Made by a program: the position numbers and the translations under genes. The notes beneath the pieces are model-generated. The model had not been told where the DNA came from, did not search any database, and was given only the letters and a program-made list of their open reading frames with translations. From positions 62,001-126,000 of the forward strand of contig NZ_QLTA01000003.1 of NCBI RefSeq assembly GCF_003269065.1: a stretch of 64,000 nt of DNA, given 5' to 3'. Shown here piece after piece: positions 35,607 through 47,204 of this stretch. The stretch comes from Paracidovorax anthurii (lineage in GTDB: Bacteria > Pseudomonadota > Gammaproteobacteria > Burkholderiales > Burkholderiaceae_C). Positions within the stretch are counted from its first letter, which is position 1, and the number at the start of each line of letters is the position of its first letter.

Positions 35607-36530
35607 ATGCTCCAGCAACGCACGATCAAGACCCTCACCCGCGCCGTCGGCGTGGGCCTGCACAGCGGCCAGCGGGTCGAACTCACGTTGCGTCCCGCCG
35701 CGCCCGACACGGGCATCGTCTTCCGGCGCGTCGATCTGCCCGAGCCCGTGGACATCCCCATCCGCGCCGAATCGGTGGTCGATACGCGCATGGCCTCGAC
35801 CATCGGCGTGGGCGGGGCCAAGGTGCACACGGTGGAGCACCTCATGTCCGCCTGCGCGGGCCTCGGGCTGGACAACCTCTACGTGGACATCACGGCCGAG
35901 GAGGTGCCGATCCTCGACGGCTCGTCGGCCTCGTTCGTCTTCCTGCTGCAGAGCGCCGGCGTGGCGCTGCAGAACGCCCCCAAGAAATTCATCCGCGTGA
36001 CGCGGCCCGTGGAAGTGCGCGAAGGCGAGGGCGCCAACGCCAAGTGGGCCCGCCTGGAGCCCTACCACGGCTACAAGCTGCGCTTCGAGATCGATTTCGC
36101 CCACCCGGCCGTGGACTCCACGGGCCAGAGCGTGGAGTTCGACCTGGGCTCGGGCAACTACACCCGCGACATCGCGCGCGCGCGCACCTTCGGTTTCACG
36201 AAGGACGTGGAGATGATGCGCGCGAGCGGCCTGGCGCTGGGTGGCGGGCTCGACAACGCCATCGTCATGGACGACTACAAGGTGCTCAATGCCGACGGCC
36301 TGCGCTACGACGACGAGTTCGTGAAGCACAAGATCCTCGACGCCATCGGCGACCTCTATATCGTCGGCAAGCCCCTGCTGGCCGCCTACAGCGCCTTCCG
36401 CTCGGGGCATGCGATGAACAACCGGCTCCTGCGCGAGCTGCTCGCGCACGAGGACGCCTGGGAGATCGCCACGTTCGAGAGCGAACGGCAGGCCCCCGCG
36501 GGGTTCGCCGAGCCCGCGCAGGCCTGGTGA
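35607..36530 (+). CDS. lpxC: UDP-3-O-acyl-N-acetylglucosamine deacetylase LpxC
   Basis: Zinc enzyme for the committed step of lipid A synthesis. The 307 residues start [21 protein letters not shown]. The zinc ligands are His in VEHLMSA (about 77) and His and Asp in [13 protein letters not shown] (about 237 and 241). The active-site glutamate lies in the LDGSSASF loop region (about 105-112 holds the conserved DGSSASF). It has its own gap behind the ftsZ terminator, so its promoter must lie in 35526-35606. Confidence 0.96.
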   Translation: MLQQRTIKTLTRAVGVGLHSGQRVELTLRPAAPDTGIVFRRVDLPEPVDIPIRAESVVDTRMASTIGVGGAKVHTVEHLMSACAGLGLDNLYVDITAEEVPILDGSSASFVFLLQSAGVALQNAPKKFIRVTRPVEVREGEGANAKWARLEPYHGYKLRFEIDFAHPAVDSTGQSVEFDLGSGNYTRDIARARTFGFTKDVEMMRASGLALGGGLDNAIVMDDYKVLNADGLRYDDEFVKHKILDAIGDLYIVGKPLLAAYSAFRSGHAMNNRLLRELLAHEDAWEIATFESERQAPAGFAEPAQAW

Positions 36531-36537
36531 CGCGGCC

Positions 36538-36714
36538 ATGCTGCTGTTCCGCTGGGTTTTCTTCCTGCTGCTGCTGATGGCGGGCGTGTCGTTCGTGTTC
36601 TACGTGGGCACGGGCCAGGCGCGCTACAAGCGCTTCGGCATCGCCATCCTCAAGTGGACGGTGATTTCCGCGTTCGCGTTCTTCGCCGTGCTGGCGCTGG
36701 AACGCTTCCTCTGA
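36538..36714 (+). CDS. small two-helix membrane protein
   Basis: A 58-residue ORF seven bases after lpxC. It reads MLLFRWVFFLLLLMAGVSFV with the first membrane helix (about 3-22), then a basic turn GTGQARYKRFG (about 24-34), then a second helix (about 36-54). Composition, codon use and tight spacing argue that it is a real gene cotranscribed with lpxC. Function unknown. The basic loop flanked by helices suggests a hairpin with both ends on one side of the inner membrane. Confidence 0.75.
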   Translation: MLLFRWVFFLLLLMAGVSFVFYVGTGQARYKRFGIAILKWTVISAFAFFAVLALERFL

Positions 36715-36766
36715 CCCCTGCGCCGGCGCGGTGATGACACCGCCCGGCATCGCTCCTATACTCGCG

Positions 36767-38811
<2,045 letters not shown>

Positions 38812-38851
38812 TCCGGCACCGCGGCGGGCTACCCTCCGCGCGGGCGGGCCG

Positions 38852-40561
38852 TCAGCCGGCCGCCAGCAGGCGCTGCGGCCGGGGCGCGGCCAGCGCCGTG
38901 CCCGCCGCGTCCGCGCCGCTGTCCTGCGGGGGCAGCGCGAACCGGCTCACGAGGCTGGCGAGGTCATGGGTCTGGCCGCGCAGGCTCTCGGTGGCCGCCG
39001 CCGATTGTTCCACCAGCGCGGCGTTCTGCTGGGTCATCTCGTCCAGGCGGGTCATGGCGGCGTGGATGGCCGCGATGTCTTCGTTCTGCGACTGCGCATG
39101 GCTGCGGATCTCGCCCATCGTTTGGGCCGTGTGCTCGATGGTGGCGACCACCCGGCGCATCGTCTGGCCGGCCTGCTGGGCCAGCCCCGCCCCCGATTCC
39201 ACCTGCCGCACCGAGGCGGTGGTGAGCGCCTTGATTTCGCGGGCCGCTTCGGCGGAGCGGTTGGCGAGGTTGCGCACCTCCGCCGCCACCACCGCGAAGC
39301 CCCGGCCCTGGTCGCCGGCGCGCGCGGCCTCCACGGCGGCGTTGAGCGCCAGGATGTTGGTCTGGAAGGCGATGGAGTCGATCATGCCGGTGATGTCGGC
39401 GATCTTGCGCGAGCCGGCCGCGATCTGCTGCATGGTGTGCGCCACCTGTTCCACCACGCCGTTGCCTTCCCGGGCGACGTGTGCGGCCTCGGCCGCCAGG
39501 TTTTCGGTGCGCTGGGCGGAGTCGGCGGCATCGGCCACGCGGCGCGTGACGTGTTCGAGCGATGCGGCGGTCTCCTGCAGCCGGGCCGCGGTTTCCTCGG
39601 TGCGGTTGGAGAGGTCGGCGTTGCCGCCCGCGATGTCGGAAGAGGCGGCGTTGATGTTCTGCCCCAGGGCCTGCACGCGGCGCACGAGGCTGCGCAGCGC
39701 CGCCTGCATCATCGCGAGCGATGCCAGCATGCGGCCGGTTTCGTCGCGGCCGTGGCCGTGGATCTCGTGGCGCAGGTCCAGGCCCGCCACGCGGTCCGCC
39801 GTGGCGCTCGCCAGGGCGATGGGCCGGGTGATGCTGCGCACGAGCCACAGGGCCAGCAGCGTGCCCAGGGCCAGCGACAGCGCGCCGAACGCGAGCAGCG
39901 CCCAGCGCCCCGTGGCGCCCAGCGCGGCGACCTCTGCGGCGCCCGCGTCGATGGCCTGGCGCTGGGACTGCGACAGCGCGTCCAGCGACGAGAGCAGCCG
40001 CCCGGCAGCGGGCCGGAAGCGCTCGCCATAGACCTTGCGGATGCGCTCCGTGAGGCCGGAGTCGCGCGCCGCCACCAGCTCCTTGCAGGCCTGCAGGAAA
40101 TCCGTCCCGGCGGTGCGCACGGCCACGAGGCGCCCGGCGTCCTCGGTGCCCTGCAGCCGCTCGGCGAGCTGCGCGATGAGCGCGTCGTACTGCTGCTGGG
40201 TGCGCGAGATGTCCGCGCCGAGGATCTCGCCGACCTCGGGCTCGGAGCTGAGGGCGACGGCCTTGTAGCGCTCGGCGTTGATGGCCTGCAGCCGGTGGGC
40301 GTCGGCCACCAGCCGCTCCGTGGCCACGCGGCGGTCCACCATGGCGCTGGCGGAGTGCCCGATGCGCTGCAGCGCGGCGATGCCGATGGCCGAGCCGATG
40401 CCGTTGAGCGCGAGCACCGCGAGGAAGACGCCCAGCAGCCTTCGGCCGAGCGGGCCCAGCCTGCGCGGCGCCGCCCGGCCGGGGGCCGGCAGGGCTCCGG
40501 CGCGGGCGGTGGCGGAGGGGGTGGCGAGGGCGTGCGGATGGCTGTTCAAGGGAGGCACCAT
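38852..40561 (-). CDS. methyl-accepting chemotaxis protein
   Basis: Chemoreceptor of 569 residues. A basic Pro/Ala-rich cytoplasmic start leads into a membrane helix (about 38-62), a periplasmic four-helix-bundle ligand domain (about 63-218), a second helix (about 220-241), HAMP (about 242-294), and the signalling domain with [20 protein letters not shown] (about 397-416). The adaptation regions contain Glu/Gln pairs. Ligand unknown. It diverges from another chemoreceptor gene across 259 bases (40562-40820) in which I see no clear sigma-28 promoter. Confidence 0.92.
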   Translation of the reverse strand: MVPPLNSHPHALATPSATARAGALPAPGRAAPRRLGPLGRRLLGVFLAVLALNGIGSAIGIAALQRIGHSASAMVDRRVATERLVADAHRLQAINAERYKAVALSSEPEVGEILGADISRTQQQYDALIAQLAERLQGTEDAGRLVAVRTAGTDFLQACKELVAARDSGLTERIRKVYGERFRPAAGRLLSSLDALSQSQRQAIDAGAAEVAALGATGRWALLAFGALSLALGTLLALWLVRSITRPIALASATADRVAGLDLRHEIHGHGRDETGRMLASLAMMQAALRSLVRRVQALGQNINAASSDIAGGNADLSNRTEETAARLQETAASLEHVTRRVADAADSAQRTENLAAEAAHVAREGNGVVEQVAHTMQQIAAGSRKIADITGMIDSIAFQTNILALNAAVEAARAGDQGRGFAVVAAEVRNLANRSAEAAREIKALTTASVRQVESGAGLAQQAGQTMRRVVATIEHTAQTMGEIRSHAQSQNEDIAAIHAAMTRLDEMTQQNAALVEQSAAATESLRGQTHDLASLVSRFALPPQDSGADAAGTALAAPRPQRLLAAG

Positions 40562-40820
40562 GGTCGTTGCGCCGTCGGGCGCGGAGCGGGAGAGTCCCGG
40601 GGTTGCCCGAAGGCAGTGCGACTGTGCACCGTGCTTGTGACAATTTGTTTATCCCACGCCCACCCTGGGGCACTTCCGCCGTGACTTCGCCAGTCGTGGT
40701 TACCCTGTCAGCCGCCCCGGAAGCCCCCGCATATAGTGGCGGCCCCGGCGATCCACGAGGCCGCCGTGGAGGTGGGCGCGGTTATTGCATGCGTCCGTGT
40801 CACGTTTTGTAGAGGAAGCC

Positions 40821-42464
40821 ATGAACGCTCTGGGACGGCTGTCGATCCGCACGCGCCTGTACTTCGGCACGATCTTCTCCCTGGTCCTGCTGGTCGTCAT
40901 CGGGGCCATGGGGTACCTGGCCCTCGACCACACGCGGGATACCCTGCAGGTGCTGTTCTCGCAGCGCGTGCAGACGCTGACGGACATGGCCGACCTGCGC
41001 ACGACGCTGGGCACGCTGCGCCGCACCGAGAAGGATCTCATCCTCAACTTCAACAACTCGGTCGAGGTGGCGGCCCAGCGCGAGATCTGGGCCAAGACGC
41101 TCGCCGCGCTGCGCAAGGGCCTCGCCGACGTGCGCCAGGTGCAGTCGGGCGAGGCGGATTTCGTGGCCGCCATCGACAAGGCGCTCGCCGAGGTCAAGCA
41201 GTACGAGAGCGGCATCTCCCCGATCTTCGAGCAGATCGAGCGCGCGCAGCTCGACGGCGCGGGCGGTGCGGCCTATGCCGACCGCTTCAAGCCGCACATG
41301 GAGGCCACCGACCAGACGCTGGCGAGCCTCGCGCAGAGCGCGCGCCAGCAGATGGAGCAGGCCCGCCAGGGCGTGGAGGCCCGCACGGCCGCCATGGCCG
41401 CCGCGATCGGCATCGGCCTCGTGCTGGCGCTGGCGGTGCTGATTCCGCTCACGTTCTTCAGCGTGCGTTCGATCACGCGCTCGCTGTCCCAGGCCCGCGA
41501 GCTGGCCGAGCGCATCGCCGGCGGCGATCTCTCGCAAGAGGTGCGGCCCTCGCAGCAGGACGAGGTGGGCCTGCTGGTGGTGGCCATGGGCCGCATGCAG
41601 GAGGCGCTGCGCGGCCTCGTGCGGCAGGTGCAGGAGGCCTCGGGCAGCATCTCGACGGCCAGCACCGAGATCGCCTCGGGCAACCACGACCTCAGCCAGC
41701 GCACCGAGCAGACCGCTGCGAACCTGGAGGAGACCGCCTCCTCCATGGAGCTGCTGACCAGCACCGTGCAGCAGAGCACGCAGTCCGCGCGGCAGGCCAG
41801 CGAGTTCGCCTCCACGGCGGCCGAGGTGGCCGCCCGCGGGGGGAGCGTGGTGTCGCGGGTGGTGAGCACCATGGGCCAGATCACCGACAGCTCGCGCAAG
41901 ATCGCCGACATCACGGGCGTGATCGACTCCATCGCGTTCCAGACCAACATCCTGGCGCTCAATGCCGCCGTGGAAGCGGCGCGCGCGGGCGAGCAGGGCC
42001 GGGGCTTCGCGGTGGTGGCGGCCGAGGTGCGCAGCCTGGCGCAGCGTTCGGCCTCCGCGGCCAAGGAGATCAAGGAGCTGATCGGCTCGTCGGTCGAGCG
42101 CGTGGAGGACGGCTCGCGGCTCGTGAGCCAGGCCGGCGCGACGATGACCGAGATCGTGGACAGCGTGCGCCGCGTGTCCGAGATGATTTCCGAGATCACG
42201 AACTCCTCGGCCGAGCAGAGCGACAACATCGGCCAGATCAGCCAGTCGGTGAGCCAGCTCGACCAGATGACGCAGCAGAACGCGGCGCTGGTGGAGCAAT
42301 CCACCGCGGCATCGGAATCGCTGCGCGAGCAGGCGGTGCAGCTCACGCATGCGGTGAGCCGCTTCCATCTCGATGGCGCGGGGGATGCGCCGGCCCGGCC
42401 CGCCGCCGGGGCCCTGCCCGGGCTGCGGGTGGCGCGGCTGGCGCACCACGAGCCGGCGCTTTAA
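40821..42464 (+). CDS. methyl-accepting chemotaxis protein
   Basis: Chemoreceptor of 547 residues. ATG at 40821 is preferred over the in-frame ATG at 40785 because AGAGGAAG precedes it and the product then begins [19 protein letters not shown] with a membrane helix at about 12-34. The periplasmic part (about 35-190) is a four-helix-bundle type; the second helix is at about 193-214; HAMP follows; the tip [20 protein letters not shown] is at about 371-390. The C-terminus LAHHEPAL lacks a CheR-binding pentapeptide. Divergent from the previous receptor. Confidence 0.92.
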   Translation: MNALGRLSIRTRLYFGTIFSLVLLVVIGAMGYLALDHTRDTLQVLFSQRVQTLTDMADLRTTLGTLRRTEKDLILNFNNSVEVAAQREIWAKTLAALRKGLADVRQVQSGEADFVAAIDKALAEVKQYESGISPIFEQIERAQLDGAGGAAYADRFKPHMEATDQTLASLAQSARQQMEQARQGVEARTAAMAAAIGIGLVLALAVLIPLTFFSVRSITRSLSQARELAERIAGGDLSQEVRPSQQDEVGLLVVAMGRMQEALRGLVRQVQEASGSISTASTEIASGNHDLSQRTEQTAANLEETASSMELLTSTVQQSTQSARQASEFASTAAEVAARGGSVVSRVVSTMGQITDSSRKIADITGVIDSIAFQTNILALNAAVEAARAGEQGRGFAVVAAEVRSLAQRSASAAKEIKELIGSSVERVEDGSRLVSQAGATMTEIVDSVRRVSEMISEITNSSAEQSDNIGQISQSVSQLDQMTQQNAALVEQSTAASESLREQAVQLTHAVSRFHLDGAGDAPARPAAGALPGLRVARLAHHEPAL

Positions 42465-42559
42465 CGGCGTGGGCGCGGGGCTGCTGCCCCGAATCGCGGC
42501 AGTGGCGCGGGCCGGCCCGCGCCGGGCGATACTCGGCGTTTTTTCCGGGAGTTTTCCAC

Positions 42560-43087
42560 ATGCCACGTTCCGACCCCTCGCCCGCCGCTTTTTCCCGCAC
42601 GGGCCTGGCCCGCGCCGCGCGGGCGGCCCTGGCCGTGGCGGCCCTGGGCGTGCTCGCCGCCGGTGCGCGCGCCCAGCCGTATGACGGCGTGCCCGGGTAC
42701 GACCGGCCTTCCCACGGCGCGCGGCACGGCGACCGCGATGGTCGCGATGGCCGCCGCCATGAACTCCACGATGGCCGCCAGGCCGGCCCCCGCCACGGGC
42801 CGCCGCCGCAGGCCTATCACCCCAATCCCCATGCGGGGCCGGGCCACCGGCCCGGACCGCCGCAGCACGCGCGGGCCCATGGCCACCGCGGCGCGGGGCC
42901 GCACCACGACTGGTACCAGGGCGGCCGCATTCCGCCCATGTACCGCTCGCGCCACTACGTGGTGAACGACTGGCGCCGCCACCACCTCGCTCCGCCCCCG
43001 CGCGGCTACCACTGGGTGCAGAACGGCCCCGACTACCTGCTGATCACCATCGGCTCGGGCGTCATCGCCCAGATCGTCTTCCGCTGA
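42560..43087 (+). CDS. RcnB-family periplasmic protein
   Basis: A 175-residue protein with a signal peptide (about 15-38, [17 protein letters not shown] with the cleavage site after Ala-Arg-Ala). The middle (about 45-115) is rich in His, Gly, Arg and Pro. The C-terminus carries the RcnB domain: WYQGGRIPPMYRSRHYVVNDW (about 122-142), PRGYHWVQNGPDYLLITIGSG (about 148-168). RcnB of E. coli takes part in nickel and cobalt homeostasis; the His-rich middle fits metal binding, but no rcnA-type exporter is nearby, so the role is only suggested. Confidence 0.75.
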   Translation: MPRSDPSPAAFSRTGLARAARAALAVAALGVLAAGARAQPYDGVPGYDRPSHGARHGDRDGRDGRRHELHDGRQAGPRHGPPPQAYHPNPHAGPGHRPGPPQHARAHGHRGAGPHHDWYQGGRIPPMYRSRHYVVNDWRRHHLAPPPRGYHWVQNGPDYLLITIGSGVIAQIVFR

Positions 43088-43154
43088 AGCAAGGGGGCAT
43101 GCCCCGGGCGGCCGCGCCGTGCCGCGCCTCGCGGGCCGGGGCGCGTGGCCGCCG

Positions 43155-43703
43155 TCAGTAGCTGCGGCCGCCCTTGTACATGGCGTGCTGCCGGCGGCTG
43201 AGCGTGGCGGCCTGCCCCAGGCGGCCCATGGCCGCGCCCGCGTGCGCGTGGGTGATGGCCAGGCCCAGCGCATCGGCCGCGTCGGTGCCCGGCAGGCCCG
43301 GCAGCTGCAGCAGGCGGCGCACCATCTCCTGCACCTGCGACTTGGCCGCGCGGCCATGGCCGACCACGGCCTTCTTCATCTGCAGCGCCGTGTATTCCGC
43401 CACGGGCAGGTTGCTCGCCACCAGGGCCGTGACGCAGGCGCCCCGGGCCTGGCCCAGCAGCAGGGTGGACTGCGGGTTCACGTTCACGAAGACGATCTCC
43501 ACCGTGGCCACGTCGGGCCCGTAGCGCGCGGCCACCTCGGTGATGCCGTCGAACAGCACCTTCAGCCGCCCGGGCAGGTCGCCCAGGGCCAGCCCCGTCG
43601 TGCGGATGGTGCCGCTGGCGACGTAGCTCAGGTGGTGGCCCTCCACGTCCACCACGCCGAAGCCGGTGGTCTGCAGGCCGGGGTCGATGCCCAGGATTCT
43701 CAT
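43155..43703 (-). CDS. ruvC: crossover junction endodeoxyribonuclease RuvC
   Basis: Resolves Holliday junctions with RuvAB. The 182 residues begin [19 protein letters not shown] (catalytic Asp7) and carry [21 protein letters not shown] (Glu at about 69), [16 protein letters not shown] and [15 protein letters not shown] with the two catalytic Asp residues near 139 and 142. No ruvA or ruvB lies beside it in the window. A copy of the 17-nt hairpin family sits immediately upstream of its start codon. Confidence 0.95.
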   Translation of the reverse strand: MRILGIDPGLQTTGFGVVDVEGHHLSYVASGTIRTTGLALGDLPGRLKVLFDGITEVAARYGPDVATVEIVFVNVNPQSTLLLGQARGACVTALVASNLPVAEYTALQMKKAVVGHGRAAKSQVQEMVRRLLQLPGLPGTDAADALGLAITHAHAGAAMGRLGQAATLSRRQHAMYKGGRSY

Positions 43704-43705
43704 TT

Positions 43706-43722
43706 GCTACGCTTTTTATAGC
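43706..43722. repeat. 17-nt hairpin family, copy upstream of ruvC
   Basis: GCTA-N9-TAGC with loop CGCTTTTTA, three bases upstream of the ruvC start codon on the minus strand, followed by a small CTAC/GTAG hairpin to 43733. The pair could occlude or shape the ruvC ribosome-binding region. Confidence 0.7.
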
Positions 43723-43762
43723 TACTCAGGTAGATTTCTCGGCGACGTGGGGGCGAAAACAC

Positions 43763-44764
43763 TCAAAGGCCGAAATACCAGCGCACGGAGTGGAAGAACA
43801 CCGGCCCGGCGAAGCACAGCGCGTCCACGCGGTCCAGCAGGCCGCCCGCGCCGGTGGTGGACTGGCCCTGCAGGCCCCAGCTCGTCACGCCCCGGTCGCG
43901 CTTGAGGGCCTTCATCACGAGGTGGCCCAGGCTGCCGGCGAGGCAGGCCAGCAGCGCCATGCCCAGGGCCTGCCCCGGCTTGAAGGGCGTGATGAACGAC
44001 AGCACCACGCCCGCGAGGCCGCCCACGAGCACGCCGATGATCCAGCTCAGCCACTGGAAGCTCTGGCTCACCTGCGGCGCCACCGGCCGGTGCGGGAAGC
44101 GCCGGCCCAGCAGGTGCTGCACGATCACGCTGGTCTGCACCACCGCGACGAGGAAGAACACGAGGAACGCGCCCTTGCCCTCGTAGTTGGGGAAGTCCAG
44201 CAGCAGCAGCGCCGGCACGTGGCTCATGCCATAGACGCAGACCATGATGCCCCACTGCAGCTTGGCGTTGCGCTCCAGGAAGCGCTCGGGGTCGTTGGCC
44301 AGCGCGCTCGCCACGGGCAGCGCGAGGAAGACGTAGACCGGGATGAACACCGTCAGCAGGTCGAACTTGCGCAGCCCCACGATGGCGAACTGAAGCGGCA
44401 GCACGACGAAGAACGCCAGCACGAGGCTGCGGTGGTCGCCCCGCCGCGTGGGCGAGAGCGTGATGAACTCGCGCAGCGCGAGGAACGCGACGATCGCGAA
44501 GAGCACGGTGGCCACGGCGTCGCCCAGGGCCCAGCCCACCCAGAAGACCGTCGCCATGGCCCAGGAGGTCTTGAGCAGGCTCCAGAAGCGGTGCCATTCC
44601 TGCTGGTGCGCCTCGTGCGCGGCCTGGTCCTCGGGGCCGGGGCCGCGCGCTTCGCGCAGGGTCTGGAAGAACGCGTACAGCGTGACCAGCGAGAGCAGCC
44701 CGAACATGGCGACGAAGAGCGCGCCGATCTGCTGCGTGGTCGTGAGGTTGCGCAGGAAGTCCAT
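43763..44764 (-). CDS. phosphatidate cytidylyltransferase-like membrane protein (YnbB type)
   Basis: Integral membrane protein of 333 residues with about eight hydrophobic helices. The C-terminal LKRDRGVTSWGLQGQ (about 283-297) and GGLLDRVDALCFAGPVF (about 304-320) match the CTP:phosphatidate cytidylyltransferase signature in the divergent form of YnbB-like paralogues. It would convert phosphatidic acid to CDP-diacylglycerol. Its start overlaps the stop of the acyltransferase gene (TGATG), so the two are translated together. Being a paralogue type, it may serve a special lipid branch rather than bulk phospholipid synthesis. Confidence 0.8.
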   Translation of the reverse strand: MDFLRNLTTTQQIGALFVAMFGLLSLVTLYAFFQTLREARGPGPEDQAAHEAHQQEWHRFWSLLKTSWAMATVFWVGWALGDAVATVLFAIVAFLALREFITLSPTRRGDHRSLVLAFFVVLPLQFAIVGLRKFDLLTVFIPVYVFLALPVASALANDPERFLERNAKLQWGIMVCVYGMSHVPALLLLDFPNYEGKGAFLVFFLVAVVQTSVIVQHLLGRRFPHRPVAPQVSQSFQWLSWIIGVLVGGLAGVVLSFITPFKPGQALGMALLACLAGSLGHLVMKALKRDRGVTSWGLQGQSTTGAGGLLDRVDALCFAGPVFFHSVRWYFGL

Positions 44765-45567
44765 CACACCTCCCTCAGCGCGATCACCGCGCGGCGCGCA
44801 CGGTCGAGGAACGCGCGGCGCTCCTCGCCGGGCGCGAGTTCGACGGGGGCGCCGAAGGTCACCGAGCACAGGATGGGCACCGGCACCACTTCGCCCTTGG
44901 GCATGACGCGCTGCACGTTCTGGATCCAGGCCGGCACCAGCACCACCTGCGGGAACATCTGCGCGAGGCGAAAGAGCCCCGACTTGAAGGGCTGGGGCTC
45001 GTCGCCGTTGCCCCGCGTCCCTTCGGGAAAGATCACGATGGAGTCGCCGCTCTCCAGCGCGCGCACCAGCGGCGCGAGCGGGTCGTCCTCGGCCAGCGCC
45101 GCGCGCAGGGCCTCGGGGCTGGCGGGCGGCTGCGCCGCGGCGGGCGCGGCCGTGGTAGCCGCGCTGGCGTTGAAGCCCTCCAGCATGCCCTGCGTGGGGG
45201 CCGGGCCGGCGGCGGGCTGCGCGGCGGGGGCCTGCGCCGGAGCGGTGGGCGCACCCTCCGCCGGGGCGCGGGCCGCGGCCGGCGGGCCCGAGACGCGGTC
45301 CACGTACACCGCGTTGAACACGGCCGTGGTGATCCATTGGCGCAAGGGCGTCTTGGTCCAGTAGTCCTTGGCGGCGATGGGGCGCGTGATGCTGCGCAGC
45401 TCCTGCGGCAGCGCGGCCCAGATCATGACGAGGTCGGCATGGCTCTGGTGGTTGGCGAAATAGATGCGCTGCTCGGCCTTGGGCGGGCAACCATACCAGC
45501 GGGCCTGCGAGCCGGTGAGCAGGCGCACCAGCCCGAGCAGGAAAAGGCTCATCAACTTGGACAACAT
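44764..45567 (-). CDS. PlsC-like 1-acyl-glycerol-3-phosphate acyltransferase with Ala/Pro insertion
   Basis: Membrane-associated acyltransferase of about 267 residues. The N-terminal helix (about 1-20) is followed by FANHQSHADLVMIW (about 37-50), holding the catalytic HxxxxD, and FPEGTRGNGDEPQPFKSGLF (about 180-199), the acceptor-phosphate site. Between them, about 95-160, lies a low-complexity Ala/Pro stretch not found in typical PlsC. The start at 45567 (MLSKLMSLFLLG) fits the family; an in-frame ATG at 45675 would add 36 residues without homology. It probably makes phosphatidic acid for the following CdsA-like enzyme. Confidence 0.82.
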   Translation of the reverse strand: MLSKLMSLFLLGLVRLLTGSQARWYGCPPKAEQRIYFANHQSHADLVMIWAALPQELRSITRPIAAKDYWTKTPLRQWITTAVFNAVYVDRVSGPPAAARAPAEGAPTAPAQAPAAQPAAGPAPTQGMLEGFNASAATTAAPAAAQPPASPEALRAALAEDDPLAPLVRALESGDSIVIFPEGTRGNGDEPQPFKSGLFRLAQMFPQVVLVPAWIQNVQRVMPKGEVVPVPILCSVTFGAPVELAPGEERRAFLDRARRAVIALREV

Positions 45568-45672
45568 GGCGCGGATGATACGGGCGAGCCCGGCAGCGCC
45601 CGCCGGAGCCTCCGCCCGTCCGGAAGCAGGGGGGCACATCGGCGTAGAAATCCCAATTTGTGGGAATTCAAT

Positions 45673-45712
45673 CATTCCTTGGAATGCAAAAGGGTTGTTC
45701 CGTAGATCGGAA
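45673..45712. promoter_or_regulatory. two palindromes upstream of the Bug-cupin-aldolase operon
   Basis: CATTCC-TT-GGAATG (45673-45686) and TTCCG-TAGAT-CGGAA (45698-45712) are perfect inverted repeats about one to two helical turns apart, 117 bases upstream of the operon. Palindromes with TTCC/GGAA ends are typical of IclR-family operators, and an IclR gene ends this gene group, so they are its likely target. Confidence 0.45.
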
Positions 45713-45828
45713 TCCGGAAAGTTGCCCCCCTATTTGACGAATATGGCTTCTAGACTTTGCCAATCACCTGTCCTGGTGGGGATTTTTGATACGTTTTTTT
45801 CAAATTAATCAGAGAGGGACCGATCCAC

Positions 45829-46830
45829 ATGCCGACCAACGCTTCGCCGTCGCGCCGCCAGGCGCTTGCACTCTGCCTCGCGGGCGCCGCCCTGCCGTGG
45901 GCCGCGCGGGCCCAGGGCCCCCATGGGCAGGGAGACTTCCCGTCCAAGCCGGTGCGGCTGGTCGTGCCCTTCGCTCCGGCGGGATCGACCGACATCCTCG
46001 CGCGCCTGCTCTCCAAGCAACTGTTCGCCGGCAGCGGCCAGCCGATCGTGGTCGAGAACGTGGCGGGCGCCGGGGGCAACCTGGGCGCGGCGCTGGTGGC
46101 CCGTGCCCCGGCCGACGGCTACACGCTCGAGATCGGCGCGATGTCCACGCATGCGATGAACGGCAGCCTCTACAAGCAGCTTCCGTTCGATCCGATCAAC
46201 GATTTCGATACCGTCGCCATGCTGGCCTACGCGATCAACGTGATCGCGGTCTCGGCGAGCCTGCCGGTGCGCACCTTCCCCGAGCTGCTGGCCTACATCC
46301 GCGCCAACCCCGGCAAGATCAACTACGCCTCCGGCGGCATCGGCACGCACAACCACCTCACGCTGGCCCTGCTGGCCAAGACCGCGGGCCTCGACATCGT
46401 GCACGTGCCCTACAAGGGCGGCGGCCCGGCCGTGGCGGCGCTGCTGCAGGGAGAGTGCCAGATGTTCGCGGGCGGCGCGTCGCTGCTGCTGCCGCATGCC
46501 CAGGCCGGCAAGATCCGCATCCTGGCCGCCACCGAGAAGACCCGCTCCGACCTGCTGCCCGACGTGCCCAGCGTCTCCGAGACGCTCAAGGGCTTCGAGG
46601 TGACCAACTGGTATGGCGTGTTCGCGCCGCGCGGGCTCGATCCCGCGCGCCGCGCGCTGCTGAACCAGGAGATCAACCGCGTCACCGCGCTGCCCGAGAT
46701 CGCCGAGCGCCTCAAGGGGCTGGGCATGGTGCGCGCGCCGCTGTCCCCGCTGCAACTGCGCAACGTCCTGCTGGCCGACCACGACCTGTGGACGCGCACC
46801 ATCCAATCCCTTCGCATCGCCGCAGAATGA
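45829..46830 (+). CDS. Bug-family (TctC-like) periplasmic binding protein
   Basis: Extracytoplasmic solute receptor of 333 residues. The N-terminus SRRQALALCLAGAALPWAARA has a twin-arginine-like start and an Ala-x-Ala cleavage site. The mature part carries the family marks FPSKPVRLVVPFAPAGSTDI (about 37-56), ENVAGAGGNLGAALVARAPADGYT (in two blocks, about 75-99), VPYKGGGPAVAALLQGE (about 194-210) and WYGVFAPRGLD (about 263-273). GAGAGGGA lies about 14 bases before the ATG. It leads an operon with a cupin and an HpaI-type aldolase; the ligand is probably the acid that these handle. Confidence 0.88.
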   Translation: MPTNASPSRRQALALCLAGAALPWAARAQGPHGQGDFPSKPVRLVVPFAPAGSTDILARLLSKQLFAGSGQPIVVENVAGAGGNLGAALVARAPADGYTLEIGAMSTHAMNGSLYKQLPFDPINDFDTVAMLAYAINVIAVSASLPVRTFPELLAYIRANPGKINYASGGIGTHNHLTLALLAKTAGLDIVHVPYKGGGPAVAALLQGECQMFAGGASLLLPHAQAGKIRILAATEKTRSDLLPDVPSVSETLKGFEVTNWYGVFAPRGLDPARRALLNQEINRVTALPEIAERLKGLGMVRAPLSPLQLRNVLLADHDLWTRTIQSLRIAAE

Positions 46831-47204
46831 CCTCCTCCCTTCCCGCTTCCCTGCCGCAGGCCGCCACGGCGGCCCTTCACAGCGTGGACTGGAGCGCGCT
46901 GGAGTGGGTGCCCGTGCGCCGCGGCATCGAGCGCAAGACCTTCGGCAGCGACAACGTCACGCTGGCGCTGCACCGGCTCATGCCTGGTCACGAGCCCCTG
47001 CCGCACTCCCACCCGAACGAGCAGGTGATGTACATCCTCGCGGGCCTGATGGATGTGCACGTGGATGGGCGCATCGTGCGGCTGGGGCCCGGCGGGCTGC
47101 TGCTCATCCCGCCCAACGCTGAGCACTACGGCGTGGTGGTGGGCGACGAGCCGGTGCTCAATCTCGACGTCTTCACCCCCGCGCGTCCGGAATACCACCC
47201 ATGA
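46827..47204 (+). CDS. cupin-domain protein
   Basis: Small cytoplasmic beta-barrel protein of 125 residues. The cupin motifs are clear: PLPHSHPNEQVMYILAGLMDVH (about 58-79, with the metal-binding His, His and Glu/Gln positions) and PPNAEHYGVVVGDEPV (about 96-111, with the third His). Such single-domain cupins may be isomerases, decarboxylases or sensors. It overlaps the Bug gene and the aldolase gene by 4 bases each, so it belongs to the same pathway. Confidence 0.85.
   Translation: MTSSLPASLPQAATAALHSVDWSALEWVPVRRGIERKTFGSDNVTLALHRLMPGHEPLPHSHPNEQVMYILAGLMDVHVDGRIVRLGPGGLLLIPPNAEHYGVVVGDEPVLNLDVFTPARPEYHP

Noticed and set aside
40562-40820. A sigma-28 flagellar promoter in the gap between the two divergent chemoreceptor genes.
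   Set aside because: No sequence matches the TAAA...GCCGATAA pattern well on either strand.
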